A stretch of 64,000 nt of DNA from Pseudoalteromonas prydzensis (GTDB lineage Bacteria; Pseudomonadota; Gammaproteobacteria; Enterobacterales; Alteromonadaceae): assembly GCF_001661495.1 (NCBI RefSeq), contig NZ_BDDT01000001.1, positions 1-64,000 of the forward strand. Direction: 5' to 3'. Position numbers and translations under genes: made by a program. Each line of letters starts with the position of its first letter. The first letter of the stretch is position 1. The notes under the pieces are model-generated. The model ran no database searches, was not told the origin of the DNA, and saw only the letters and a list, made by a program, of their open reading frames with translations. This document shows, piece after piece, positions 50,094 through 57,430 of this stretch.

Positions 50094-50867
50094 ATGAAAT
50101 CGCTATTCATTGCAGTACTCAGCCTTACTTTATCCGCATGCAGTAGCATGGGTAATTTGATCCCACCATCACAACAACAAGCAACCAGTTTGGAGCCAAC
50201 GCAAACCTTCCAAGCGTTACAAAAATTGCCAACCCCTGCGGGCAGTATTGCGGTTTCAGTGTATTCATTTCGCGATCAAACTGGGCAATATAAACCACAA
50301 GGTAATGTCAGCTCTTTTTCAACTGCGGTCACCCAAGGTGCTAACTCAATTTTGATGCAAGCGCTGCACGAATCAGATTGGTTTATACCCGTTGAACGTG
50401 AAGGCTTGCAAAATATCCTGACTGAGAGAAAAATTATTCGCGCCGCGCAAGCAGATCAACCCAATGCGATAGAACTACCACCCTTAACCACCGCCAAAAT
50501 AATTTTAGAAGGCGGTATTATTAGCTACGACACTAATGTAAAAACCGGTGGTTTTGGTATGGAGTATTTTGGTATCGGCGCATCAGAACTGTACCGAGAA
50601 GATGCCATATCAATTTACTTACGCGCGGTGGATGTACGAACTGGGCAAGTATTGCTCTCAGTTGCCACCAGTAAAAAAGTACTCAGCCAAGAAATGCGCG
50701 CAGGATTTTTCCGTTATGTCAGTTACAAACGCCTAGCAGAAGCCGAAGCCGGTTTTAGTGATAACGAACCTATGAGTATTTGCGTCACCCAAGCAATTGA
50801 AAAAGCCCTCAGTGATTTAGTTATCAAAGGCATAGATAAAGGCATATGGGCCACCAAGCGTAGTTGA
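50094..50867 (+). CDS. csgG: Curli secretion channel CsgG
   Basis: Outer-membrane lipoprotein of 257 residues with lipobox LSAC (Cys16). Family text includes IAVSVYSFRDQTGQYKP, GANSILMQALHESDWFIPVEREGLQNILTERKIIRA and IILEGGIISYDTNVKTGGFGMEYFGIG, then YLRAVDVRTGQVLLSV. It forms the nonameric pore that exports curlin subunits. It is the last gene of the curlin-csgEFG unit. A structured inverted repeat follows at 50878. Confidence 0.94.
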   Translation: MKSLFIAVLSLTLSACSSMGNLIPPSQQQATSLEPTQTFQALQKLPTPAGSIAVSVYSFRDQTGQYKPQGNVSSFSTAVTQGANSILMQALHESDWFIPVEREGLQNILTERKIIRAAQADQPNAIELPPLTTAKIILEGGIISYDTNVKTGGFGMEYFGIGASELYREDAISIYLRAVDVRTGQVLLSVATSKKVLSQEMRAGFFRYVSYKRLAEAEAGFSDNEPMSICVTQAIEKALSDLVIKGIDKGIWATKRS

Positions 50868-50877
50868 TCCCCCAACG

Positions 50878-50962
50878 ACAGCCTTAGCAATAACCTGAGC
50901 TCTCTAATTCCCCCCTTAATCAGGGAGTTCAGATTAAAGATTAAATCTGTTGCTAAGGCTGT
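50878..50962. repeat. Nested inverted repeat, with arms shared with 31133-31188
   Basis: The outer arms ACAGCCTTAGCAA (50878-50890) and TTGCTAAGGCTGT (50950-50962) are exact complements. Inside are the inner arms AATAACCTGAGCTCT (50889-50903) and CTTAATCAGGGAGTTCAG (50915-50932), also found at 31133-31188, and a third pair CAGATT/AATCTG. The 85 bases can fold into a branched structure. It lies just after csgG and may act as its terminator, but no T-run is present. Confidence 0.7.
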
Positions 50963-51004
50963 ATACTCTTGGCTCACATCAACTGCCTTTACAAAGGAAA
51001 GTAT

Positions 51005-51382
51005 ATGCCATCAGTCCAAATTGCCCGATATATCATTAGTTTTAGCTGGTTATATCACGGCATATTTCCAAAGTTAGTTCATATTGCCCCACATGAAAAA
51101 CTGATGACGGCAAGCCTTGGTTTTTCAGAATCAATGTCTTACCTAATCACTAAATCGGCGGGTGTGGGTGAGGTTATCTTTGCCATACTTATTTTTATAA
51201 ATTACCAATCAAAAGTAATCATTGTTTTAAATATCATGGCATTGATTGGCTTATTACTCTTTGTTGTGGCGCTACAACCGCAGCTTTTAATTGAAGCATT
51301 TAATCCAGTAACAACAAACTTGCCAATTATTGGCCTAAGCTTAGTGCTATTAAATAACCTAAAGGCTCAGCCCAATAACTAA
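51005..51382 (+). CDS. DoxX-like small membrane protein
   Basis: The start is set at the ATG of MPSVQIARYIISF, with AAAGGAAAG upstream. The protein has 125 residues and four hydrophobic helices. The opening RYIISFSWLYHGIFPKLVHI and the later AGVGEVIFAILIF resemble the DoxX/DUF4345-like family of small quinone- or redox-associated membrane proteins. Specific function is unknown. It is convergent with the next membrane protein gene. Confidence 0.7.
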   Translation: MPSVQIARYIISFSWLYHGIFPKLVHIAPHEKLMTASLGFSESMSYLITKSAGVGEVIFAILIFINYQSKVIIVLNIMALIGLLLFVVALQPQLLIEAFNPVTTNLPIIGLSLVLLNNLKAQPNN

Positions 51383-51401
51383 CTTGGGGAAATCCCCCCT
51401 G

Positions 51402-51773
51402 CTAGTAGTTATTGCCAACGGCAATGCATAATCCTGCAATACAGAAAAAGAATAACCACGACAAGTGCTTACCTCGAGTAAACGCCAGCGACATAATGCC
51501 ACTTAAAATAAACACCACAGCAATAATATGTAGAATATCAATGCTGTAATTGCCGCTTGGGTGCAATATACAGCAGATGATCGCCGCAAAGCCCCACCAC
51601 GCAATGGTGGTTAAGTGCCAAGCAAATCGCAACACCCGCTTTGTAAACCAATCACTGCCTAATAATTTTGGTAAATTGTCGCGTTTAAATAAGCGGATCA
51701 AAATATACTTCTCACCCAAGTATGAGTGAACAATTCCGCAAAATAGCAATAAAAGTGCTGCAGCTTCTAACAT
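51402..51773 (-). CDS. Small four-helix membrane protein, unknown
   Basis: The protein has 123 residues with four predicted helices: LEAAALLLLFCGIVHSYLG, VLRFAWHLTTIAWWGFAAIICC, ILHIIAVVFILSGIMSL and LSWLFFFCIAGLCIAVG. A conserved-looking His-Ser in helix 1 and His-Leu-Thr-Thr in helix 2 could be a buried polar site. No family was recognised with confidence. It is upstream of no obvious partner; the HIT gene lies 45 bases away in the same direction. Confidence 0.65.
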   Translation of the reverse strand: MLEAAALLLLFCGIVHSYLGEKYILIRLFKRDNLPKLLGSDWFTKRVLRFAWHLTTIAWWGFAAIICCILHPSGNYSIDILHIIAVVFILSGIMSLAFTRGKHLSWLFFFCIAGLCIAVGNNY

Positions 51774-51817
51774 AGTGACCCTTATGTCCGTTTCAAAATA
51801 ACCTAACCGTTAAAGCG

Positions 51818-52279
51818 TTACGCATGCGCTCGAAGTAACTGAGCTATCGCGGCAAGCTCACTGTCATCTGCTCTTTCACAATCGTGGGATGATAAATACC
51901 CTTGGTACTTTTCTATAAATGGCCCGAATGTCGGCTCTATATGGTGAAAATCAGATCCACACCCGGTACCATGCATTGGCGATAGTTTGCTATGCAGATG
52001 ATCAATTTCGTACCCTTCTAAAAACATCCCAGTTCGCCCCACACCATCCAGTGCAGAGTCTAAAATAAGGGCCACTTTTTTAGTCGCTACTATCAGTTTT
52101 TCAAGTACTTGAGCAGATTGCGCAAAGGCATAGCTTGAAAGGTGCTGTTTAGGAATAACCACCGTCGCCCCTTTGGTATTTGGGTAGATAGTTAAAAAAG
52201 CCAAATGTTCATCGTCTTCCCACACTTTATGGCAAGGTTCTTTACCCGAAACAATATCGCAGAAAATACATTGCGTCAT
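51818..52279 (-). CDS. HIT-family protein with altered triad
   Basis: HIT-domain protein of 153 residues. The N-terminal CIFCDIVSGKEPCHKVWEDDEHLAF is typical, with Cys pairs that may bind zinc. The catalytic region reads DHLHSKLSPMHGT: the third position of the H-x-H-x-H triad is Lys rather than His. HIT proteins hydrolyse nucleotidyl conjugates. With Lys at the third position the usual mechanism may be changed, though the middle His nucleophile is kept if alignment is right. It is cytoplasmic. Confidence 0.82.
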   Translation of the reverse strand: MTQCIFCDIVSGKEPCHKVWEDDEHLAFLTIYPNTKGATVVIPKQHLSSYAFAQSAQVLEKLIVATKKVALILDSALDGVGRTGMFLEGYEIDHLHSKLSPMHGTGCGSDFHHIEPTFGPFIEKYQGYLSSHDCERADDSELAAIAQLLRAHA

Positions 52280-52418
52280 AATTCATCCTTGAGCTTTCTA
52301 GATTTTTATAGCTACTCAATCATTAAAATAGCTATAACCCGTTAAGTTAAAAACAGTATATTAAACAGCAAATATACCGATTTCAACTACATTCATATTT
52401 TTGCTTTACGTTATTCAG

Positions 52419-53168
52419 TTAATTTTGTAATGGCAACCTAATCGCCATATAGCGCTGTGCCCAATTAGATAATTCGATGCGATTGCGTGAATTAGTTTTT
52501 TTAAACGCGCTATAAAGATGGGTTTTTACTGTGTGGTCACTAATATTCAAACGCTCGGCGATACTATGATTATTCGCCCCTTGTGCGAGTAAATAGATCA
52601 CTGATTTTTCACGTTTAGTTAGATTTGATAATGCTTCAGGTTCACTATCTGCATCGTGATTAGATTGCGGCTCAAAACGACTTACCATGGCCAGCACTTC
52701 ATTAAATGTCGCTGATATTATCTTGCGACTAAACCAAAGCTCATCATTAATTATTCGCATCAATCCTGTGAATATGTCCTCTGGCAGGTCATTATTATAA
52801 AAAACACCTTTAAAATTATTAAGTAACAGGTTTTTTTCACAAATAGCATCTGACTGCGCATTAAACACAATAACCGGTTTCACTTTAGCCAATGCCAATA
52901 AATCTGCTGGAATTAAGTTTTGCCAATTACAGCCATTGCTATCAATTAAAAAAAGGTCAAACTCATTGCGATTGTTACAGTGAGGTAGACTATCGTCCAT
53001 CTTCACTTTGCTAAAAAAAGCATCTAGAATTTTAATTAAGTAGGGATAGCACTGAGAGCGCACAGGCATTTTTAAAACAGTTTTAATAAATACAGAAGTT
53101 GGTTGAATCATTGCATCTCGTCCTTGAAACATTTTATTTACAATACCTAAATCAACTACAACATTCAA
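52419..53168 (-). CDS. CsgD/VpsT-like LuxR-family regulator
   Basis: Up to 249 residues; a start at MIQPTSVF (53111), with AAGGA nine bases before it, is equally likely. The C-terminal part, about 180-240, is a LuxR helix-turn-helix: LSNLTKREKSVIYLLAQGANNHSIAERLNISDHTVKTHLYSAFKKTNSRNRIELSNWA. The match to CsgD is close, including HTVKTHLY and the trailing NRIELSNWA. The N-terminal half is receiver-like (FDLFLIDSNG, VKPVIVFNAQSD) without a clear phospho-Asp site. It probably activates the curlin operon, which lies 1.5 kb away on the opposite strand. Whether it senses c-di-GMP as VpsT does cannot be read from sequence. Confidence 0.8.
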   Translation of the reverse strand: MNVVVDLGIVNKMFQGRDAMIQPTSVFIKTVLKMPVRSQCYPYLIKILDAFFSKVKMDDSLPHCNNRNEFDLFLIDSNGCNWQNLIPADLLALAKVKPVIVFNAQSDAICEKNLLLNNFKGVFYNNDLPEDIFTGLMRIINDELWFSRKIISATFNEVLAMVSRFEPQSNHDADSEPEALSNLTKREKSVIYLLAQGANNHSIAERLNISDHTVKTHLYSAFKKTNSRNRIELSNWAQRYMAIRLPLQN

Positions 53169-53308
53169 CCTGTTTTTTTATTCAAATCCATTGATTTATA
53201 AAGAAATAAAAATAGCTAAACGTCTAGACACCTAACTATTAAGAATTCCTTGCAATAACCCTTTTCCATTAATCCAGAAATAAAACACAATACTTTGTTA
53301 TTAATAAG

Positions 53309-54808
53309 TTATTTAACTAAATTATAAAATCGTGACGTAATACCATTAGTCCAACCAAAACCTTGCTGTACTTTATATTCACCACCACCAGCTTGGTTTG
53401 CTAACTCGCAAACATTGTACTTTTCTAACAGGCAGCCATCGACCTTAAAGCGTATTTCAATCATTTTTAGCCAATGAGAGATAATAATATTGGCATCAGC
53501 AGCAAAGCCATATTGCCTTAAGCCCTGCACCGCAAACCACTGTAATGGTGCCCAACCATTGGGACTGTCCCACTGTTGCGATGTTTCGTTTAGAGTAGTC
53601 ACTAAACCACCTGGTTTTAAAAAATTTTGCATCACTTTAGTGCTTACTTGCAGAGCTTGTTGCTCGTTTGCACAATTAACAAATAATGGCACCACCCCCG
53701 CAAGCGATAAGACGTTTGATTGCGCGCCTTGCTTATAGTTATAGTCAACAAAAAAAGCCTGCTGATCGCTAAATAAATAATGATTAATGGCAGCTTTGCG
53801 CCGCGTGGCTTGAAGCTCAAAGTATGCCTGTTTATTCGTGGCGTTTACTATTTGGCAGTAAACACTCAGTTGTTTTTCAAGGTGATAAAGTAAGCTGTTT
53901 AAATCGACAGGGATAATATCGGTGGTTTGAATACTCGTTAGTTCACTGCTGTCTGCTAACCAACGACTACTAAAATCCCAGCCTGATTCGCAAGCAGCAC
54001 GAATATTACGATAGTAACTAGCTCGATGCTGCTCAGGCAATAAAGCAGCATCGTGTAAATCTTCACGTAGCGATTCCGGCCTTGGGGTTGCTTCGTCATC
54101 CCAATAGCGATTTAGCAAAGCGCCACACGGCATTTTAACCACACGGCGATGGGCAGGTATTTGCGCTGAAAGCAGCTCACCACCTTGCATCCAAAATTCA
54201 TACTCGTGCTGCAACGCTGCTATACAATCAGTTAGCCAATTTAAGTCATGCTCATCGCGGTATTTAGCCTGCCAAAGTAAATCCACCATCAGCGCTAAAA
54301 TAGGTGGCTGCGATCGCGAGCTGTAGTAACTACGGTTACCATTTGGAATACAGCCATTACGGTGTTGCAAATCAATAAAGTTGGCAAGCATAGCGTCAAT
54401 ACTGTCAATATCACCAATATCTTGTAAACCGAGCGCAGTGAAATAACTATCCCAGTAATATATTTCTTGGAAACGCCCACCTGGTACTATGTAGTCGTGC
54501 TTAAGCGGCATTAAAGAGCTACTTTTGGCTATATCAGCATTACGCTTTAAGTATGGCCATAAACTGGCGATATAACTTTGTGCATCGCTAGTGTTTAACT
54601 GCGTTGTCGGTAGTTCAGTAGACTCTAAAGTAAAGTGCTGTGCTACAAATTCTGCTAGTTGCTGCTTAGTTAATGGCTTGACTTGTAAGTAAAGCTGCGA
54701 TGCTGTTTGCCAGCTATCGTTAGCAATTGCATCTGCAAACGTCTTACTATCACTAAATATAGCCGCCAGTTGCACATCTAAAAATAATTGGCTAGTAACA
54801 AAACTCAT
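53309..54808 (-). CDS. treF: Cytoplasmic trehalase (GH37)
   Basis: The protein has 499 residues. Trehalase signature 1, PGGRFQEIYYWDSY, is complete, and signature 2 reads QQWDSPNGWAPLQW. Glycine-rich GGGEYKVQQGFGWTNG near the end is also typical. No signal peptide, so it resembles TreF rather than periplasmic TreA. It splits trehalose into two glucose molecules. Its start overlaps the stop of the MFS permease gene by four bases, so they form one operon under the LacI operator at 56104-56125. Confidence 0.92.
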   Translation of the reverse strand: MSFVTSQLFLDVQLAAIFSDSKTFADAIANDSWQTASQLYLQVKPLTKQQLAEFVAQHFTLESTELPTTQLNTSDAQSYIASLWPYLKRNADIAKSSSLMPLKHDYIVPGGRFQEIYYWDSYFTALGLQDIGDIDSIDAMLANFIDLQHRNGCIPNGNRSYYSSRSQPPILALMVDLLWQAKYRDEHDLNWLTDCIAALQHEYEFWMQGGELLSAQIPAHRRVVKMPCGALLNRYWDDEATPRPESLREDLHDAALLPEQHRASYYRNIRAACESGWDFSSRWLADSSELTSIQTTDIIPVDLNSLLYHLEKQLSVYCQIVNATNKQAYFELQATRRKAAINHYLFSDQQAFFVDYNYKQGAQSNVLSLAGVVPLFVNCANEQQALQVSTKVMQNFLKPGGLVTTLNETSQQWDSPNGWAPLQWFAVQGLRQYGFAADANIIISHWLKMIEIRFKVDGCLLEKYNVCELANQAGGGEYKVQQGFGWTNGITSRFYNLVK

Positions 54809-56055
54809 ATCGTTCCTTTTTCTGGCGTTGCGCCTAAATTCACTGTCATTTTTTTAAATAAAGTCACGCTTATCAATAATAAGCAGATCGGTATTAGGGT
54901 GAGATAAAATGCATGCTGACCGCTAAACTTATCAAATATGAAACCGGTGATAACCGAACCTGTAGTCCCACCAAGTGCGGAAAAAACCACAATTAATCCG
55001 GTCATTGGCGCATGTTGATATTTAGCAAGTGAGCTGAGCATTACAGAATTAAGTAATGGATAGAGCGGCGCCATAAAAAAGCCAATCAGCGGTAACATAT
55101 ACGCTGCAAAGGGCACCTCAAAAACACTGGTTATTTGGCTGCCATCAACATCATGGGTTAGTGGCAAAATTAACAACACCAGCGCCGCCATTGCCATTAA
55201 GCAAGTTAACAACAAGCTATACCAGCCCACAACGCGAAGTAACTGCCCTGCCACTAAACGTCCAAACGCTAAAGCAGCGGCAAATAAACTTGCCAATTGG
55301 ATGCTGACATCAACCGGTAATTTCAGCACTTGATTATTAAAGGTAGGCAACCAAGTACCGACCCCTTGCTCTATCAGCACATATAAAAATGCACTGATAA
55401 TAAAAATGATCACTAATGGCTTATAAGCAAGCCTGAGCATGTCGATAAAAGCACGCCATTGACTACTTTGTAGTGTTATTGCTTGCGGCGCTTTTATTGG
55501 TGCTAATAGCACACTGACAAAAGCAACACCAACTAACACCGCTAATAAGTAATAGACGTTCAACCACGAGGTACTTTGTGCGTTAGTTGGGTCAATAAAC
55601 CCTGAAAACACCCAATAACCCAATAGCACCCCAAGCATAAATATACCTTCAATGGTGTTAAGCAGTGCTGAGTGCTTATTTGCGCTATCAGTTACTTGAC
55701 CTATGACCGAATAAACCGAGATTTTCATAATCGCAAAGCTACAACCAATCACCGCAAACAGCAGCTTAAATACATAAAACTGCGCAATTGATGGCACTAT
55801 CAAGCACATCAGCATTACCGCCCCCAGTGCGACTAACATCGCTAACTTATACCCTACGCGCGGAATAAAAGAGGCGACAACAAATGACACTATGGCGATG
55901 GTTAAGTCTTTATAGCCTTCTAAAACAGAGGCTTGAGTTTTAGATATATCAAAACTATTGATGGCTTGTAAGATGACAGTGCCAACACTATTGAGCAAAA
56001 TAGCAAATACGAAATAGCTACATGCCAACGCTATGGTTATTCTTATTGGGTTCAT
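54805..56055 (-). CDS. MFS permease of the trehalose locus
   Basis: The start is set at the ATG of MNPIRITIALACS, with AGG upstream; longer readings lack a ribosome site and would run towards the operator. The protein has about 416 residues and 12 helices. It resembles the sucrose-locus MFS at 35797 in layout. It overlaps the trehalase start by four bases. It probably imports trehalose or a related glucoside; the substrate is from context. Confidence 0.8.
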   Translation of the reverse strand: MNPIRITIALACSYFVFAILLNSVGTVILQAINSFDISKTQASVLEGYKDLTIAIVSFVVASFIPRVGYKLAMLVALGAVMLMCLIVPSIAQFYVFKLLFAVIGCSFAIMKISVYSVIGQVTDSANKHSALLNTIEGIFMLGVLLGYWVFSGFIDPTNAQSTSWLNVYYLLAVLVGVAFVSVLLAPIKAPQAITLQSSQWRAFIDMLRLAYKPLVIIFIISAFLYVLIEQGVGTWLPTFNNQVLKLPVDVSIQLASLFAAALAFGRLVAGQLLRVVGWYSLLLTCLMAMAALVLLILPLTHDVDGSQITSVFEVPFAAYMLPLIGFFMAPLYPLLNSVMLSSLAKYQHAPMTGLIVVFSALGGTTGSVITGFIFDKFSGQHAFYLTLIPICLLLISVTLFKKMTVNLGATPEKGTI

Positions 56056-56103
56056 GCACGTTAACCTGATGTTGATTTCTTTTAGCATAGTGTAACGCAC
56101 AGA

Positions 56104-56125
56104 AAAATGCAAACGTTTGCATTTT
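56104..56125. promoter_or_regulatory. LacI operator before permease-trehalase operon
   Basis: AAAATGCAAACGTTTGCATT plus two further T form a perfect 22-base palindrome with central CG, 49 bases upstream of the permease start. The core TGCAAACGTTTGCA recurs at 57310-57323. Confidence 0.85.
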
Positions 56126-56165
56126 CATTTTAAAAGGAATCGATATTAATTGGCTATTTAGTTTA

Positions 56166-57173
56166 TTAACGTTTACTAGATTGACGATTAACTAACTCTA
56201 TTTCAATGACTTGAGATTCAGCAGAGTGGCCTTGTAGCTGGGCTAATAATTTTTCAACTAAGATCACAGACGCCTGCTGAGTGTTTTGCTTAATACTCGA
56301 CAGTGAAGGATGGCTAATATCTGCCATCGCAATATCATCAAAACCAACCAAAGCAACGTCATTTGGAATGCTGATATAGCGCTCTTTTAAGGCTTTCATC
56401 GCACCAAGTGCCACCATATCACTACAAGCCATAATGCCATCAAAGCATAAACCTTTTTCAACCAACAATTGGTTGATCCCTTGGTACGCTGCACGACTGG
56501 TAATATCGATGGAAACTACGTGTGGTGTAGCTTTCGCGGTAGTTATTGCAGCAAGATAACCTCGATAGCGTTCACCAATTTCAGCATGCCCGGGGTCACC
56601 TAAAAACAGTATTTTTTTTGCGCCTGCAGCCAATAAATGCTCTGTTGCTAAGCGTCCACCCACGAAATTATCACTGCCGACTATAGGGTAATTACTGGGC
56701 GTTTTTGGATCCCCCCATACCACTAAAGGCACGCCTGCAGCAGCCGCAGCTTCAATATTTGTAGGATCTTTACCTTGCCCAACCACGATAATGCCATCGG
56801 CACGGCGACTATTGATAAAGTAATTCGCCCAGTCATCACCGGCCATAAAGGAATTTGACAGCAACAGTTCTAGCCCTTGTTTATTCAAAGCGAGATTTAT
56901 TTCTCCTACTACTTTAAGTAAAAACGGGTCATTAATAGATTGCTCTGTGCCACTATCAAAATTAATGATCACAGCGACCACATTGGTTTTTTGCGAGCGA
57001 AGGCGGCTCGCAGCTGTGTTTAAACTAAAGTTATGTTGTTTAGCTAATTGCTTTAATTTATCTCGCGTTTCTTTTTTTATCAATGGGTTATCATTTAACG
57101 CACGCGATACCGTCGAGGTTGATACACCCGCAAGCTTGGCAAGATCCGCTAACTTTAGTTGTTTGTTATTCAT
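56166..57173 (-). CDS. LacI-family repressor of the trehalose locus
   Basis: The start is set at the ATG of MNNKQLKLADLAKLAG, where the family normally begins. The protein has 335 residues: helix-turn-helix LADLAKLAGVSTSTVSRALNDNPLI, hinge AASRLRSQKT, and a sugar-sensing domain with DGIIVVGQG and VALVGFDDIAMADISHPSLSSIKQ. It lies between two copies of TGCAAACGTTTGCA, which it probably binds. It is upstream of the permease gene in the same direction but separated by the operator. Confidence 0.88.
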   Translation of the reverse strand: MNNKQLKLADLAKLAGVSTSTVSRALNDNPLIKKETRDKLKQLAKQHNFSLNTAASRLRSQKTNVVAVIINFDSGTEQSINDPFLLKVVGEINLALNKQGLELLLSNSFMAGDDWANYFINSRRADGIIVVGQGKDPTNIEAAAAAGVPLVVWGDPKTPSNYPIVGSDNFVGGRLATEHLLAAGAKKILFLGDPGHAEIGERYRGYLAAITTAKATPHVVSIDITSRAAYQGINQLLVEKGLCFDGIMACSDMVALGAMKALKERYISIPNDVALVGFDDIAMADISHPSLSSIKQNTQQASVILVEKLLAQLQGHSAESQVIEIELVNRQSSKR

Positions 57174-57309
57174 TGCTAAAAACGACGCCTTCCTTAAATC
57201 GTGAAGTTGTAATATACCACCATTATTAAAATTAGGCTGTGCCAAGACTTAAATTTCATAATAAACATCAGTGTGTATAAAAATAATACAGAAAGTTGCA
57301 AAAAATAAT

Positions 57310-57323
57310 TGCAAACGTTTGCA
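57310..57323. promoter_or_regulatory. LacI operator before trehalose-locus TonB receptor
   Basis: TGCAAACGTTTGCA is a perfect 14-base palindrome identical to the core at 56104-56125. It lies 107 bases upstream of the TonB receptor and may also affect the lacI gene on the other side. Confidence 0.82.
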
Positions 57324-57430
57324 TAAAGTTCTAAGGTTTAAAAGAACACAGCATTAACATGCCTTAGTAATCAGTTAGTGCTTTGTTATTTATAGTTTTT
57401 TAAATAACTAACAAAAAATGGGAAAGCAAC

